NCBI GenBank assembly: GCA_036571765.1
Contig: BROE01000003.1
Span: 12,580,465 to 12,644,464 of the forward strand
Source of the DNA: Plecoglossus altivelis
Lineage: Eukaryota > Chordata > Actinopteri > Osmeriformes > Plecoglossidae
Direction: 5' to 3'
Length of the DNA stretch: 64,000 bases
The notes under the pieces were generated by a model. That model was given only the letters and a program-made list of their open reading frames with translations, had not been told where the DNA came from and made no database searches. Position numbers and translations under genes: made by a program. Shown here piece by piece: positions 13,548-26,439 of the stretch. Numbering within the stretch: the first letter of the stretch is position 1; every line of letters starts with the position of its first letter.

Positions 13548-13799
13548 GTGTGTGTGACGGAAGGAGCTCCACTACTCCATCTAGTGCTGCTCATCTGTTC
13601 TGGAAAAGGGCAGGAGGAGCTCCTGATGTGGAATCCTGGGATATGGGGGCCCCCCGGGGCCTCACCTTTAGAACGAGGCCCCCAACAACCCTCCTCTGGG
13701 CTTGATAGATGACCGCGAGATGATCTCATTATTTCATTAACTAATTAGGGAATGTCAGAATACGGTCTCGTCCCCCCGTCCCCCCGTCCCCCTCTTAGC

Positions 13800-14575
13800 C
13801 TGCCCTCTCCTCCCTGCCTCGCGGAGGCAAACTCAAAGGCCTGTGATGATGATTCCGGAAAGAAAGAGAAAGCAGAGGAGGAAGAGGAGACGAAGGGGGC
13901 GGGGAGAGGGAAGGGAGCCGAAAGGTAATGTGATTGTGTGGAGGGAGGCTCCATATGCTGCCACGGCTGCTGAATTCACCCTGACTGGCTGCAACCAGAC
14001 TGAGGAGGCCTCTCTCCCCCCGCAGAGCTCCCCACCCCCCTCCTCCCACCCCCAACCCCTGAGCGCCCCTGGTCCCACCCCTCTCTCCCCCCCCCCCCCC
14101 CCCCCCCCGGTCTCTGGCTCGCGTCCTGATCCTGTCGTCGTCTCACACACAACACACATAAAACAGTCTATCCACACATCCCTCCTCATCCAATCACTAT
14201 ACTCTCCTCTCTCCCGTCCTTTTAGGCCTGCCCTCTCCTTCGCCTGCTTCGCGCGATAGGAAACTCCAACACGACGCACCATGTGAATGCATCGAAATTC
14301 ATCGGGATAGCACAGAGAAAGCAGAGCGTGGGACGAGGTATGCACGATGGGGGCGGGGTGAGAGGGAAGGGAGCCGTAAAGGTCTCATCTGCTGAAGTTG
14401 TGTTGGAGGGACGGCTCCCATATCACTAGCAGGCTCGAGTCTATCGCCATTAACGCGGGGTCTCAACTTATAGGGTCTAGGATCTACTCCACACAGCTAT
14501 GCCTTCTAACGGGCTGCAACCAGCCTGTAGGACGCTGCCTTCTCTCTCCCGAAGTAAGGCCTCCCATCCTCTCCC
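13800..14575. repeat. Noisy tandem duplication (about 430-bp offset)
   Basis: The order TGCCCTCTCCT, AGAGAAAGCAGAG, GGGGCGGGG, GGGAAGGGAGCC, GGCTGCAACCAG occurs first from 13,800 and again, heavily altered, from about 14,228. A 22-bp C run (14,087-14,108) separates the copies. Confidence 0.65.
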
Positions 14576-15394
14576 TTACTCCGACTCCAGAATCATTTCT
14601 CTGTTCCTGTAATAGGTCGGCATCCCTCTGCGGCTTTTCAGCTCTTCCTCTTCCTTCCGCTCGTGCCACCTCCCCAGATCCTCTCTTCCCTCTCGCCATC
14701 AGTCTCCACCTGCATTTCCCACGTCCATGGTTTTGCTCCCGGCATCGCCCCTCATCCTCCCTCGTCACATGCCACCCGTGCTCACTCTGGCCTCTTCACG
14801 CAGGCCGTCGCTGCGAAATAATAGACGGACATTTTAACCCTGCACCGGGCGCCGATGAGAGCGTGTGGGGGGTGGGGTGGCTGTGGGGCTCGGGGGGGGT
14901 GGGCGAAGGAGGGGGTTGGGGGTGTCAAGTGACCCGCAGAAAACACTATCAAACATGCCTGGGACGGCTTCACAATGGCACGGCCTGCTCTTTTCTCTGC
15001 AGCCTCACTGCTGCAGCGAGATAAGGGAATTCCTCTTCGCGACAACGTACAAAACAGGACCGGCTCAGCTCGAAGGGACATTCAGACCTCATGTGAACAC
15101 CCCTCACCAGCACCACCACCAAACCACTACACACACACTTACACACACACACTCGTAGATTATGGCTTGTGTGTTTTGAAGACTGCGCAGTGTTGGTTAT
15201 AAAGCAACACTTTGTTCGACAAGTTAGCTTCGTTGCTGCTGATCTTCCGCGCTATTGAGAGAGCGCGTTTGATCCAGGAGGCAGATTAAAAGACCTAGGC
15301 TGAGGCCCCTGTTACAGCCCACAGACTGCTGCGTCCAATACGTACTAACGCCTGGCCTCTTCAAAGCCAACACCACTATGGAACTAGATATTGC

Positions 15395-15630
15395 ACTTCT
15401 AAACTGACATCTCTATATTAGCATGGCTGTACTAACATCCATATTAGATAACATATTTACACTAACTACTCTCTACTGAGATCTATACAAAGATCTCTAC
15501 TAATAATTTCACTTTTATCCTCACGTATGTACTGACATCTCTGAAGCAACATGTCTGTACTAGTATTTATACTACCGTGTGTACACTAATATCTAAAATA
15601 AGATCTCAGTACTGACATTGAAATACCGTC
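15395..15630. repeat. Degenerate AT-rich tandem repeat
   Basis: Recurring forms of TGTACTAACATCTATAC (for example CTGTACTAACATCCATA and TACACTAATATCTAAAA) across about 235 bp, strongly diverged. Confidence 0.55.
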
Positions 15631-16099
15631 TATTCGAATGAAAGAATCTTTTGGTGTCAGATCTAAACGATTGAACGATTATCTCAGCGAAAGTGTCGTC
15701 ATTGTAACTGATGTGACAGATGTTGCTATCGAAGCGGATGCCTACCCCCCGGGGCCACGCTAACATTGCTGAACTGAATCACCTGGCGGGCTCAAAGTTG
15801 GTGAGGAGGGCTTGAGTTTGACTGTCATCCTGGAGACTGGATCAAAACATTGGGTCCACAGCCCCCGGGGTTAGAGCAGGCAGCCTGCGAAGCACAGTCA
15901 GTCGAGGTGACGTCTCCTGGAGCCTGGCTCTGCCAAGCAACTGTCACTCGCCTCATCCCTCCGCTCGGATCCTCAGTGCTCTTCGCTTCCCCCTTAACTC
16001 ATCCCTCATCCCTCCTCCCTCCTTCCTCCTCTGCCCTGCTCTTACCTCAACCCTTTCATTCCTCACCCGTCCTGCATGTGCGTGCGTGCGTATACAGGT

Positions 16100-16131
<32 letters not shown>

Positions 16132-16240
16132 ATGGTTGCCAGCCAAACATAGGGCTTGTTCAAATTAGAGCATCATTTGGCTGTAAATCAGCGTGTTTTA
16201 TTAATAGCTCATCAGACACTATGCTGCCTTTGTCTTTCAG

Positions 16241-16258
16241 GAGCTTTTGCTGTACTGG
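16241..16258 (+). other. Candidate 18-nt microexon
   Basis: CTGCCTTTGTCTTTCAG precedes GAGCTTTTGCTGTACTGG (codes ELLLYW), which is followed by GTGAGTCT. Acceptor and donor both fit consensus well, and 18 nt keeps frame. No neighbouring exon is identified, so this may be chance. Confidence 0.15.
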
Positions 16259-18085
16259 GTGAGTCTTCCACCAGAGAACTCTAGGAACGTCTCTCCACCG
16301 CTCGGTCCATCTCTGTGTCCCTGTCTCTCTTTCTGTGCGTCTGTCCTGCAGACAGTTTTGTCTCTCTCTCTTTCTGCGTCTCTCTATTTCTTCCTCCTTC
16401 TCGGTATCTTTCTCTCTCTTGTTCTTAAATGCTGTCTACCTCTACCCTCTCTGTCTTCAATCTTAGAAAGAGAGCGAGGGACGTGGGCCCAGTTCATTTG
16501 GAAGCGAGTGACCGTTAGTAGGGGAGAGTCCCAGAGCCACCAAGCCCTTATCTTAACGTTTGGTCCAGAAGGGCTTTTACTGGGGAATTGTGCTGCTCAA
16601 ATATGCACTATTTGCACAGCGTACAACTTCCCAGTCACTGCGGATTAGGCAAACAATACAGCACCCCCCCACCAGGCCCCCTCCGTCAAAACCTCCACCC
16701 AAATTAGTCTTTCTTTGGCCGGTTATAAAGACTTGTGTATGAATGAGGGCCTCTGTAAGTCTGCAGAAGATAACACACTCAAACTCACACTCATACACAT
16801 TGTCAGGGGGGTGGGGAGGGGTGTGGGGGGGACCAACGCAAGGCATTCTGGGTCCCTTCCGATCCGATTGGCTGTCAAGGTTTTTCTTCGGCGACCGTGT
16901 CTGCCATTGGTCGACGTGAGATAACCGGGGCTGGGGCTTGTTTTACACCTGTCGTTGTTTTGTTGATGTTGTTCGCGCCCTTGCGCCCGTCCGCGTTCGC
17001 GCGTGCTTGTTGCCCACGCAGCACATGCGTGTGTGGAAAAGACAGAGGGTGAGACTGAAACTTGCAGCAGTGGTTGGTGTGGGTGTGACAGCCTGCCAGA
17101 TTGGCACAGCGCTCCACCCAACATTCACAGAGGGAGAAGAAAAAAAACTAAAACGCTGGACACCCCCCCCCCCCTTATCAACAGAACATAAATCTGAATC
17201 TTGGGATATAAACACCAAGGAGATTATTTTTTTGTACATTTGTAGGGCAGATGACTGTGTCTGTGTTGTGTGTGTGGTGCGTTTTGAACTGGGCCATTCC
17301 AGAGGAGTGTGGAGAGGAACTGTTGATTTATGGTGTAAATCTTTAACAGCCAAACAAGGTTGTATGGAAGCCTTAAGCAAATTCCTCACCGTGAACTAAA
17401 ATGAAAAACATTCTCCCATCTAATAAAGATACGAACGGAGACAAATAGTGCAACATTCCTGATTTTGTAACAATGTTAAAACATTAGTCATCTTAACTGA
17501 ACTGATAAATGTGTTATTAAAATGCTCAAATGTGTATGTACTTTTTAACCCTGAAGCTCTTTTGATTATATTCTAGTCTGTTCATGTGCTATCCCACCTC
17601 AGTCCATGTCAATTCCATAGGTTCACATCACTATTTGAGGTCATTGTTAATGTTTTCTGTGCTATATAATAGGGGAACAACAGGTATCCTGTTGAGCGTG
17701 TTATCATGGTGGATGGGAGGAGCTGCTGGGGTTTAGACGCTGGCATGGCAGGGTGGGTGCGGAGGGCCATTTTGCAGAAGGAAAGGATCAGGGTGTCTGC
17801 TGTTGGCTTCAACGGTTGAGTTTGTCGAAAGGGGTGTGATGGGGGCTGGGGGGGAGCAGGGGGGAGGGTTCTGGGGGGAGGGTTCAGGGGGGAGCTGGGG
17901 GGAGCTGGGGGGAGGGTTCTGGGCGAGAGAGGTAGCACGCCGGCTGCAGGAATGTTTAATTAAGTTGTGGAAGGAGCGACTCTGTGTTCTAGATGGCTCT
18001 TCATCTGAAAAGAAGGATTAACACAGACCATGGCTTGGCCAGCAACTAGAGAAGGCTCATTACTGGAGGGTGGAGAGATGGAGAG

Positions 18086-18122
<37 letters not shown>

Positions 18123-18493
18123 GGGGGGAGGAAGAAGGAATGAGAGTGACAGATATAGAGACAGTAAGACAAACAGCACAAAGCAGAAAAGTGAGAGGCA
18201 CTAAAAGTCATATAGGAGACATAAAAAAGGAGACAGAGAGAGGGACACCGAGAGAGACAAGCGAGGAAGGGGAGAGAATGAGCGGAAGTCCAGATTGACT
18301 TGGCATGGCTAGTTAGTAAAGGATTACTAAAAGGACCAGCCAATGAGTCTGGAGAGCCAGTCCAGGGGTGAACCCTAAGCCAAGCCCCCTGTGCCCCCCC
18401 TTCCCACCCCCCACCCTGTCCCCTCGTGCCCTGGCCATGTCCACATCGCCATGGCCAATCTGACTGTGCTTGACTCCATCAGCTTAAACACAA

Positions 18494-18524
<31 letters not shown>

Positions 18525-19477
18525 ATCAAACCAAGGGCTCATCGAGGGCAGTTTGCTCAACCTGCTGACTCAGCTAACAGACATCCGTTTGTTGACCCTG
18601 TGGCTTGAGGGGCCAAACATGGCGGCCCCTCTCCTCCCATCTCCTCTCCGCGGAACCCCGCCGGAAGCCCCTGGCCTCTTGTCTAGCGTGTGCGTTTGAG
18701 ACGGAGGGGGGACCCTCCGCTCCCTCGTTGTAGTCCTCTCCTGCCCGGGGACCCCCGCGGTGCTCCGTCAACGCCCAAGAGGACGGACGCGACGCATGCG
18801 TGTCGAGCGAAAGGGCTGCCCAAACGTCTACGAGGTTAATTGACTTGCGAATAAAGTGTGACTGAGAGGTTTGCCGCTGCTGCTGAGGGCCAAGTCAACA
18901 TTCAGGAATAATCTAATTAAGTGGTTACGTTGGTGTTGATGTGGTGAAAGGACCCAGTCCTGTCCCATTCATAGGCAAATTCCCGCAGGATGTTTGTGGA
19001 GGAGAGGGGTGGTGTTCAAAAATCGCTCCAACGCAACAAAAAAAAAGGATGGATGGGATGAATGGATGAAAGTAATTCATCCCCGTAAATAATGATGGCT
19101 TCAAATTGTTCGAAGGGGATGTCCATGGATCGGTGGACTGTGGAATCCGTGTGGCTCTGCTGGTGTCCTGGAGTTCCAACATGGTGAACGTGAGCTTCCG
19201 ATCTCACTGCATTAAATATGCAAGAACTTTAGCGTAGGTATCATGTTCAGACAGATACTATTGTTAGCGCGTGTGTGTGTAGCTTTAAAGGCAGCCGCAC
19301 ACACCGCTGTCCGTAGTTTTCTTCCAGCTCATCAAACCCAGAGGAGCTATACGATGTAACGGGTGAGCTGCCTGTGTCAACATTGTTTGCCTATTATATT
19401 GTGACATTGCATTTGTACTCTATATATATTGGCAGTGAACTTGCGTACCTCTGTCAATAAGTCACAGTTTGTTTGGA
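16259..19477. other. Intergenic, mostly unique, with short tandem repeats
   Basis: It holds a TC-rich stretch (16,340-16,460), GGGGGGAGGGTTCTGGG-type repeats (17,840-17,925), a GA run (18,088-18,120), a CA run (18,497-18,522) and the CpG-rich island described separately. A TAAT-rich segment (18,835-18,930) may be regulatory. No gene seen. Confidence 0.5.
18600..18830 (+). promoter_or_regulatory. CpG-rich promoter-like island with YY1/TISU and NRF1-like sites
   Basis: AACATGGCGGC at 18,616-18,626 is a canonical YY1 element. It is also nearly a TISU (SAASATGGCGGC), which serves as both promoter and start codon. ACGCATGCGT at 18,792-18,801 is a palindrome close to the NRF1 site. The block is rich in CpG (CCGCGG, CGACGCATGCG), unlike the simple repeats around it. 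The ATG in the YY1 site opens a 26-codon frame beginning MAAPLLPSPL that stops at 18,699; it could continue by splicing. No downstream exon is assigned. Confidence 0.3.
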
Positions 19478-19750
19478 GATGTGGGTGGAGGAGGGAGGGA
19501 AGGAGAAGGAGGAGAAGGAGAAGGGAGGGAAGGAAGGAAGGAGGAGAAGGCGGAGGGAGGGAAGGAGGAGAAGGAGGAGGGAGGAAAGGAAGAGGAGAAG
19601 AAGGAGTAAGGGAAGGAGGAGAAGGAGGAGAAGAAGGAGGGAGGGAAGGAGGAGAAGGCGGAGGGAGGAAAGGAGGAGAAGGAGGAGGGAGGGAAGGAGG
19701 AGAAGGAGGAGAAGGAGGAGGGAGGGAGGGAAGGAGGAGAAGAAGGAAGA
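19478..19750. repeat. Polypurine GGAGGGAGGAAGGAGAA tract
   Basis: About 270 bp of AGG/AGA triplet-like repeats. Open frames of Gly/Glu/Arg/Lys on one strand and Ser/Leu/Pro on the other are artefacts. Confidence 0.95.
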
Positions 19751-19909
19751 CAACCATTGACATACTACAAAGGTGCGATAAAAAAACCCGCTAATTTCAA
19801 CGATGATGAGAAGTTGCAAAGTTTCAACTTCATGTCTGTACTACCATCGCTGTTCTAAGTTACTGCTGTTCATATGTCCCCACTGAAGAGCCTTCCGGGA
19901 GAGTGTTCA

Positions 19910-19912
<3 letters not shown>

Positions 19913-19968
<56 letters not shown>
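19913..19968. repeat. GT microsatellite
   Basis: Uninterrupted (GT)28 or so. Confidence 0.97.
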
Positions 19969-19977
<9 letters not shown>

Positions 19978-20150
19978 CACACGAGTGCGTAAGCGTGGTT
20001 GGGTGTGTGTGTGTGTGTGTGAGAACACAAGTGTGAGAGTACGTACAGCGTTTGGGATTTGGATCCTAATGAGTGGAGTGCTGGTGCATTAATGAGTAAC
20101 ACACAGCTCTCATCCTCAACAATGAACACTTAAATCCCACCCCACCCCAT

Positions 20151-20210
20151 CACACACACACACACACACATCACAACAACACACGCATCACAACACACAC
20201 ACACACTGTC
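20151..20210. repeat. CA microsatellite, interrupted
   Basis: Three CA runs separated by CAACA and CGCATCA. Confidence 0.9.
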
Positions 20211-20444
20211 ACTCCCCCTCTAACCCTGACATTTGAAGGCGGTGCTGGACTGCCAGCGGAGCAACTTCTTCATTTGGAGAGTAAGACAATGTGGACGGCC
20301 AGTCTCCTTTGTGTCGCTGACATCCCACCGAGAGACAATATGGCCCCGTCAAGGATCAGCGAGGACACACAATGGCTATTACCCACGGGGCCGGGCGGCA
20401 AGGCCAGGATAGGACAGCTTCCAGACTTTAGAATGTCTTTGGAA

Positions 20445-20545
20445 AAGGAGAGGAGGAGAGCAGAGGAGAGGAGAGGAGAGGAGGGGAGGGGAAGGGAAGG
20501 GAGAGGAGAGGAGGGAAGGGGAGGAGAGGAGAGGAAAAGGGAGTA
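20445..20545. repeat. Polypurine GGAGA tract
   Basis: GAGGAGAGGAGAG-type repeat, like 11,958-12,195. Confidence 0.9.
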
Positions 20546-21689
20546 GAAGGAAGGAGAGAATCCGAAAATAGAACACACAAGTTGTGAAAGTAGCAGTGCT
20601 TTTTGACATGTCTGGAATGCAACAGCAGGGAGACTGTAGTAGGGGTGGGGGCGGTAGGGGAAAGAGGGGGCTTTGGATGCGGGTCCAGAGGGAGAAGAGG
20701 GGGATCTGTACGAAAGAGAGAAGACAGGGGGATTGGGAGAGCCTCCCTGGGGAGAGACAGACCAGTGAGCGGGCGCTGAGTTTGGCTCGGAGCTGAACTT
20801 GGTTGTCGGATCACACGGGGGGAGACACAAGGCCTGGACAAATAGCCTGGAAAAACTGCTCCACCTTCACCACTACTGATGTGACCCCCTGGGTCTCTGG
20901 CTGGACACAGGCATACTGAGGGGGAGGGGGGGGGGGGGGGAGGTGACCCGGGGCCCCAGGGGAGGCCGTACCATCCAGGGGGGTGGACAGAGGGGGTTGA
21001 CATGGGTCAGTGATCCAACTGAACTTAACCATCAGTCTCCCATGACACTCTCCCTCTGTCACTTTGGGTTTTGTCACGTTCTCACCATTCACGCCGCGGC
21101 ACTGCTGAAACACAGGCTTCAAAAACACCTCATCATACCTCGCCACGCCGAGCAGACCGGCTCACTCAGGATGTCTGCGGTGTCACGTGACGCCTATCCC
21201 CTTAATGTTAACGTCCCCGTTCAACTGTGTACGTTTTCCTATAATTGTGAAACAGAGTTGTATATTTCCATGGCAATGAAAGTCTGCTCTTGTTCTTCAC
21301 CTGATGAGAAGGCCCAGGGCTGATGTCCTACCACCAGCACCTAACTTAGTGAGGGTCAGTACAGACCTCATTAAGTGGGTCAGAGCTCGCCTATTTCCAG
21401 CCTCTGTTTGACAGGGAGATGCATTGTTAACGTACAGCGCAGAGAACTACTGTGGCTCTGGGGTTTACCGTACAAAAATAAATCAACCATCTCTCTCTCT
21501 CCCTTTCCTCTCATATTTCACATCACACGACGACACACCACAACACGCACACGCGGTCCATTCGTCACTAACCCACAACCACCTGAGCTACTCAACTCTG
21601 GATGAGAACTGTCTTACCTAAGTGGTATAGGGGTATTGAATTCACTTATCCTTTACATTTTCTTCGGCTTTACTCTCAATCGCAGTCTC

Positions 21690-22320
21690 ACCACCTGTCC
21701 TTCCCTCCTCGCCTCCTTCCCTCCTCCATACTCCTTTCCCTCCCTCCTCCTCAGGGGCTATCCTCCCTACCTCCTCCCTCTCCTCCTTCACTCCCTTCAC
21801 CGAGTCTTCCTTTTACCCGATACACACCGACTCAGTAGTTCCCGCCCGGACCCGATCTCAAGGTTAACCTTCCGCTAGACGTGACTCGATTCCCTGTTCC
21901 CTTTCTCACCTCTTCTCTCGAGACGCCCTTCCCTCTCCCTCGTCCTCTACCTCCGCTCTCCTTAATTTCCCTCCTCCGTCATCTCTTCTCTCAACCTCCC
22001 TTCCCCTCTCCTTCGCCAAGTTAGAAGAAGTGAGGATTCGCTGACTGCCCTCTCCCTGCCGCACTCCCTCGCGCCTCTCCTGCCCTCCGTCCTCTGTCTC
22101 GTTCTCCTCTCTCTCTCTCTCTCTCTCGGTCATCTCTCTCCCCTCCCTCCTCGCCCTCTCTCTCCTCTCTCTTCCCTCCCTACTGCCTCTCTCACTCTCT
22201 CTCGCCTCCCATCCTTCTTACGTGTCCTTCCTTCCTCCTTTCCTTCCTCCCTCCCTCCCTCCCCCCTCCCTCCCTCTCTCCTCCCCTCTCGTCACCTCTC
22301 CTCTCTCCTCACCACTCCTC
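21690..22320. repeat. Pyrimidine-rich low-complexity region
   Basis: T/C-rich sequence with (CT)n at 22,106-22,126 and CCCT runs near 22,245-22,290. No gene. Confidence 0.8.
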
Positions 22321-23669
22321 TCCACTTGATTCAGTTAGCCCTGACTCGCTCGGTACTTCCTTTCCACAACTACCCAGTTCCTCTAATTCCATGCTTTCAT
22401 CGTTCGCACTTTCCATCACTGAGTCTTTCCTCCAATAGACATTCTTCTCTTCCTCTCTCTCTCCTCCCTCTCTCATCTTCCGCGTGGGCCTATCTTTTCT
22501 CTCTCTCTTCCCCTCTCCATCCTCCTCCTGTTCGTGGCCCACTTCAACAGGAGCAACCCTTTACCCCCACTCCCCTGGGTTCTTCTCACAGGGCGAGAAG
22601 TGAACCCCGCTGACAAAGATGGCTCTCAATATTTCATTCTCACACTGACGGCCTTCCACTCATTGTGTCTCTCTCTTCTCCCTCTGCCTCAACTCATCTT
22701 GCTCTCTTCCCTCGTTCTCTCTGTTTCTCTCCATCTCTCTCAGTCTTAGAGAGAACAGACAGACTCTGTGTGACTAAAACCAGCTTAAACTTGACAACGG
22801 TAACAACGACATATCCCAAAACAGTAACTTACTAATGTACAGTAATGGCTCCCCGTAAAAATAAATAAAAAACAGTTGACAAACGATATTTGATAAACAG
22901 TATATTTGACCAGAACATGGATCCCTGCAGGCGTCTGCGAGCGTCTTCTCTCCCCTCCACAACTCTCTCCTTCCCTCTCTCCTTCCTTCCCCCTCGTTTT
23001 CTCCGGTGGAAGATGGGCTCTCCCCCAGTCGTGCTGGGCCCTGGGAGTCTGTCCACACTGCCCAGCCAGGCTGAATGGAGTCTCTCAACATGTGGCATCC
23101 CCCCCCCTACCAACACACACCATCTGTCCTCTCTGAGTCTGGGTACGGACCCTGCACACGCATGCACCCTCACACACACACACGCACACACACAACAGCA
23201 GGGGACTTCTGATGCACAGATGTGTGACCAACATATTCACACACGAGCACGACGTGCTGAGGCGCACCATACTCAAACCTGCGCTCAAAGCTTTCGCAAA
23301 GTTCAGTCCATCTAAGTGTTTCTGCATCTCATGGATCAGGAGGAGTGACATTTATCCGGATTACCCGACGGTGTCGGCAAACGGAACGGCTCGAGACCAA
23401 ACACACCGAAGCCTCCAGAGGCGTCAGGTAGGGATGGGGCGGAGCAACGGGGCTTCAAAAGGATTTCATCTAGAGCTTTTAGTGTCGGCGCATCCTTCAG
23501 GAATCCTGCAGGCAGGTCTCGGAACATGCCGTCCTGCTCTGGGAGCTGAATGGCCACTGGCACGCTGACCTTTAGGGGTCAGGGAGTCATTTGTGTCCCA
23601 GCCTGGTCTGTGTGGTCGGGTGCGTATAATTGACATTTAATGAAGGCGCGCCTTTACACAGAGGCCACT

Positions 23670-24165
23670 GGGGATGAGGGAGGGGGAGGAGGGGCATTGG
23701 AAGACTGAGGGAAAAGAGAGAGGAGGGTGAGAGGGGGGACGAGAGTAGGGCAGAGAGGTGGAAAGAGAGAATGATGAAGGAGACGGGGAAAGAGATCAAG
23801 AGAGAGATGGGGAAAGAAAGAAAGAGTGATGGGGAGAGGGGGAAAAGGGGAAAGAGAGTAGGAAGAGATGGGAGAGAGAATAGGGGGAGACAGAGTAGGG
23901 GGAGAGGGGATAGAGAGAGTTGGGGAGAGAGAGAGTAGGGGGCGAGGTGACAGACGCTGGCGAATAACTGTTGTCTGGCTGCCAGCCCATCTGTGGGCTA
24001 GTTCACTTCTATCATCTTACTCATCAGAAGAGGGAGAGGTTGTAGTGAGAAGGGGGGACAGAGACAAAGTCAACAGAGAGGGAGGAGAGGGGGGGACAAG
24101 AGAGACACACAGAGAGGGGAGAGAGGGGGGGAACAGAGATACAGAAGGTGAGGGAGCGGGGGAGA
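23670..24165. repeat. Purine-rich low-complexity region
   Basis: Degenerate GGGGAGAGAGAGTAG-type repeats. Both strands have long compositional frames. Confidence 0.8.
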
Positions 24166-24794
24166 CAGGAGACACAAGAGAGAGAGCACTGGGTTTTGAG
24201 CCTGAGAGGACGGGACAATAGACACAATACTATGTTGACTAGTCGCCGTTTCGGGACAAATTTAAGAAGAGTGGAGTGGCGGTTGGGAGTGGAGGGGGAG
24301 GGATGGGGAGTGGGGGGAACTGTGGGGAGGTAATGCTGGGTGGGGGGTCGGGGTGAGGGAGTGGTCGGTGGGGTGTGTCGGGCCGCTCGACGGGCTCTGG
24401 TCGGGGTCGTCGGGGGGGGGCCGGGGGAGGCGGCTCCCTCGGCCAGTTCTGAGCGGCGGAGGCGGAGCGAAGTGCGATCGTCTGGGACCGGGGGGCAGCA
24501 GACAACAAGAGAAGGAGGGAAGACAGAGACCACAAGAAGGGAGGAGGCGGGCGAAGACAAGATGGACATCATGCCAAGCCATGGGTTTGGGGCTCGGGGC
24601 ACGAGACAATCAACCAGTAGAGAGGTTATAGTTGAGAGGGGGGACAGAGATCACAGTCAGAGTGCTCCCTGCAGGTCAGGTCTCCGAGCGCGCAGGTTGG
24701 ACGAGCGGTTTCTTCCTCGTGCTCCCCACGACCAGAATCTGGAGCCTCCCCTTATCACGAGAGCAGGTGAGGAGGCGAGGGATCACCGAGAACT

Positions 24795-24955
24795 ATCAAT
24801 AAAAAAGAGAAAAAGAACAACACAAGTAACAAACACACAAAAAATACAGAAACACCAAAAAAACAACAACAACCAAAACAAACCAAAACATAAAACAACA
24901 CACAACCAAACCAAAAAAACCCAAACAAACAGAAACACAAAAAAAAAAAACAGAG
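24795..24955. repeat. A/C-only low-complexity tract
   Basis: About 150 bp almost entirely A and C (for example AACAACAACAACCAAAACAAA), with very few G or T and no fixed period. Confidence 0.8.
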
Positions 24956-25039
24956 ACTCAGAGAGGTGAGGAGGGAGGGCGGGGGACCGAGACTCAGAGA
25001 GGTGAGGAGGGAGGATGGGGGACAAAGACACAGAGAGGC

Positions 25040-26150
25040 AAAAAATAAGAATCAGAAAAGGAGTGAGTGAGAAAGTGCAAGTTCCACCACCGCCGACACC
25101 GCGCCAACACCATCAGCCCGTCCTCCTACCCTCCTCCCCTCCTCCCTTCCCCTCCCTCCCTCCCCTCCCCCACCTCAACACACACACCTGCTTCCAGGGA
25201 AGGGCTATTCTTATTCCTGGGAGAGCCTGAGTTGGAGGAGCGACCGATTGGTATCAAAGTCTACTTGTGGGGGCCATCAGGCAGGACTGGCGGAGGCCCC
25301 TGCAGGGCACAAGGTAAACAGTTTGGTAAGAGATGAGCCAGCGTGGCTGGAGAGTTCGCCAGGTATCCTGGCAGTAAAGAGGACAGTGGGGGACTGAGGT
25401 CTGTGACAACAGACAGATAAGGAGCCGAGGGAAAGGGTCATTTCAGAACCATGACGAAATACGACTTGCATCCTCTTTTTTTTTTATCGTACTTTAATTC
25501 CAGTTTTTAACAGCGTGGATTTCGTTTCCACGTCCTCCGAAGGTGGAGGAAAACGACTGAGCATCCAGAGCGCGTTGCCAGTCAGAAGTCGCTTCGCCTT
25601 CGGTAGGTGCAGTCAGCAGAAAGGAGACGGCCTCTTCCTGTCCCGCCGCAGAGGGTTACCTCATGGTACATCCGTACCTTATAAGGTGTTCCGTCGGCCC
25701 CGCGATGCTGTGTGAGCCCCCCCGTCGGGGCCCGGCCCAGCAGAGTCCTCGTGCCAGCACTTCTCCATATGTCAAACTAAAGTTCAGCTTTAGTGTCGTA
25801 AACAATCGCCGATGAGTTCCACTTATCTTTACTGCTGGAGAGATTCCAACGTAATGTGTTTGCTTATGTCCTGACAAGATAGTCCGTACTGACTGTATAG
25901 ATATGAAGGAGATACGGCTGAGAAGGCACATCGTGGAGACAGACTAAGCCCCTCCAGGCTAGCATGTCACCGAGCCGAAGGACAGACACTGACATACGTC
26001 CTATCCACCTCTCATTCAATGCACCAGAGGGTGATCTATGGCAGCGTTCTATACCTTACATGAAACTAAACTCTTTTGCTGAAGATAAGCTTTGGTGAAA
26101 TACAGATCAAGGGGAAGTCTGATGATGAGTGGGCAGTGCTTCTGTGAGCA
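25040..26150. other. Intergenic unique sequence
   Basis: A TCC-rich run (25,110-25,180), then unique sequence with no supported exon. Confidence 0.5.
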
Positions 26151-26156
26151 TGGTTC

Positions 26157-26201
26157 TGTGTGTGTGTGTGTGTGTGCGTGTGCGTGCGCACGTGCATGTG
26201 T

Positions 26202-26238
<37 letters not shown>
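26157..26238. repeat. GT microsatellite with GC/CA interruptions
   Basis: Compound (GT)n, with GTGCGTGCGCACGTGCATG in the middle. Confidence 0.95.
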
Positions 26239-26240
<2 letters not shown>

Positions 26241-26439
26241 GTCCTGCTATATGTTTAGTAAGGAAAACCTAGGCTGTCATGAAAGACACCTGAGGCCATC
26301 AGTCAGAAGGGCAAAGGGGACTTTGGGTTATCCTTCCACAGCACACAGGGAGATAACCAGCACCTGTACAACATGACTCGAAACGACCCAGTGTGGGTCC
26401 TTACACGGGACAACTTACAGGGACAGAGAGGAAGAACAG

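Noticed and set aside
19429..19819. Long Gly/Glu/Arg and Ser/Leu/Pro frames
   Set aside because: Polypurine tract artefacts on the two strands.
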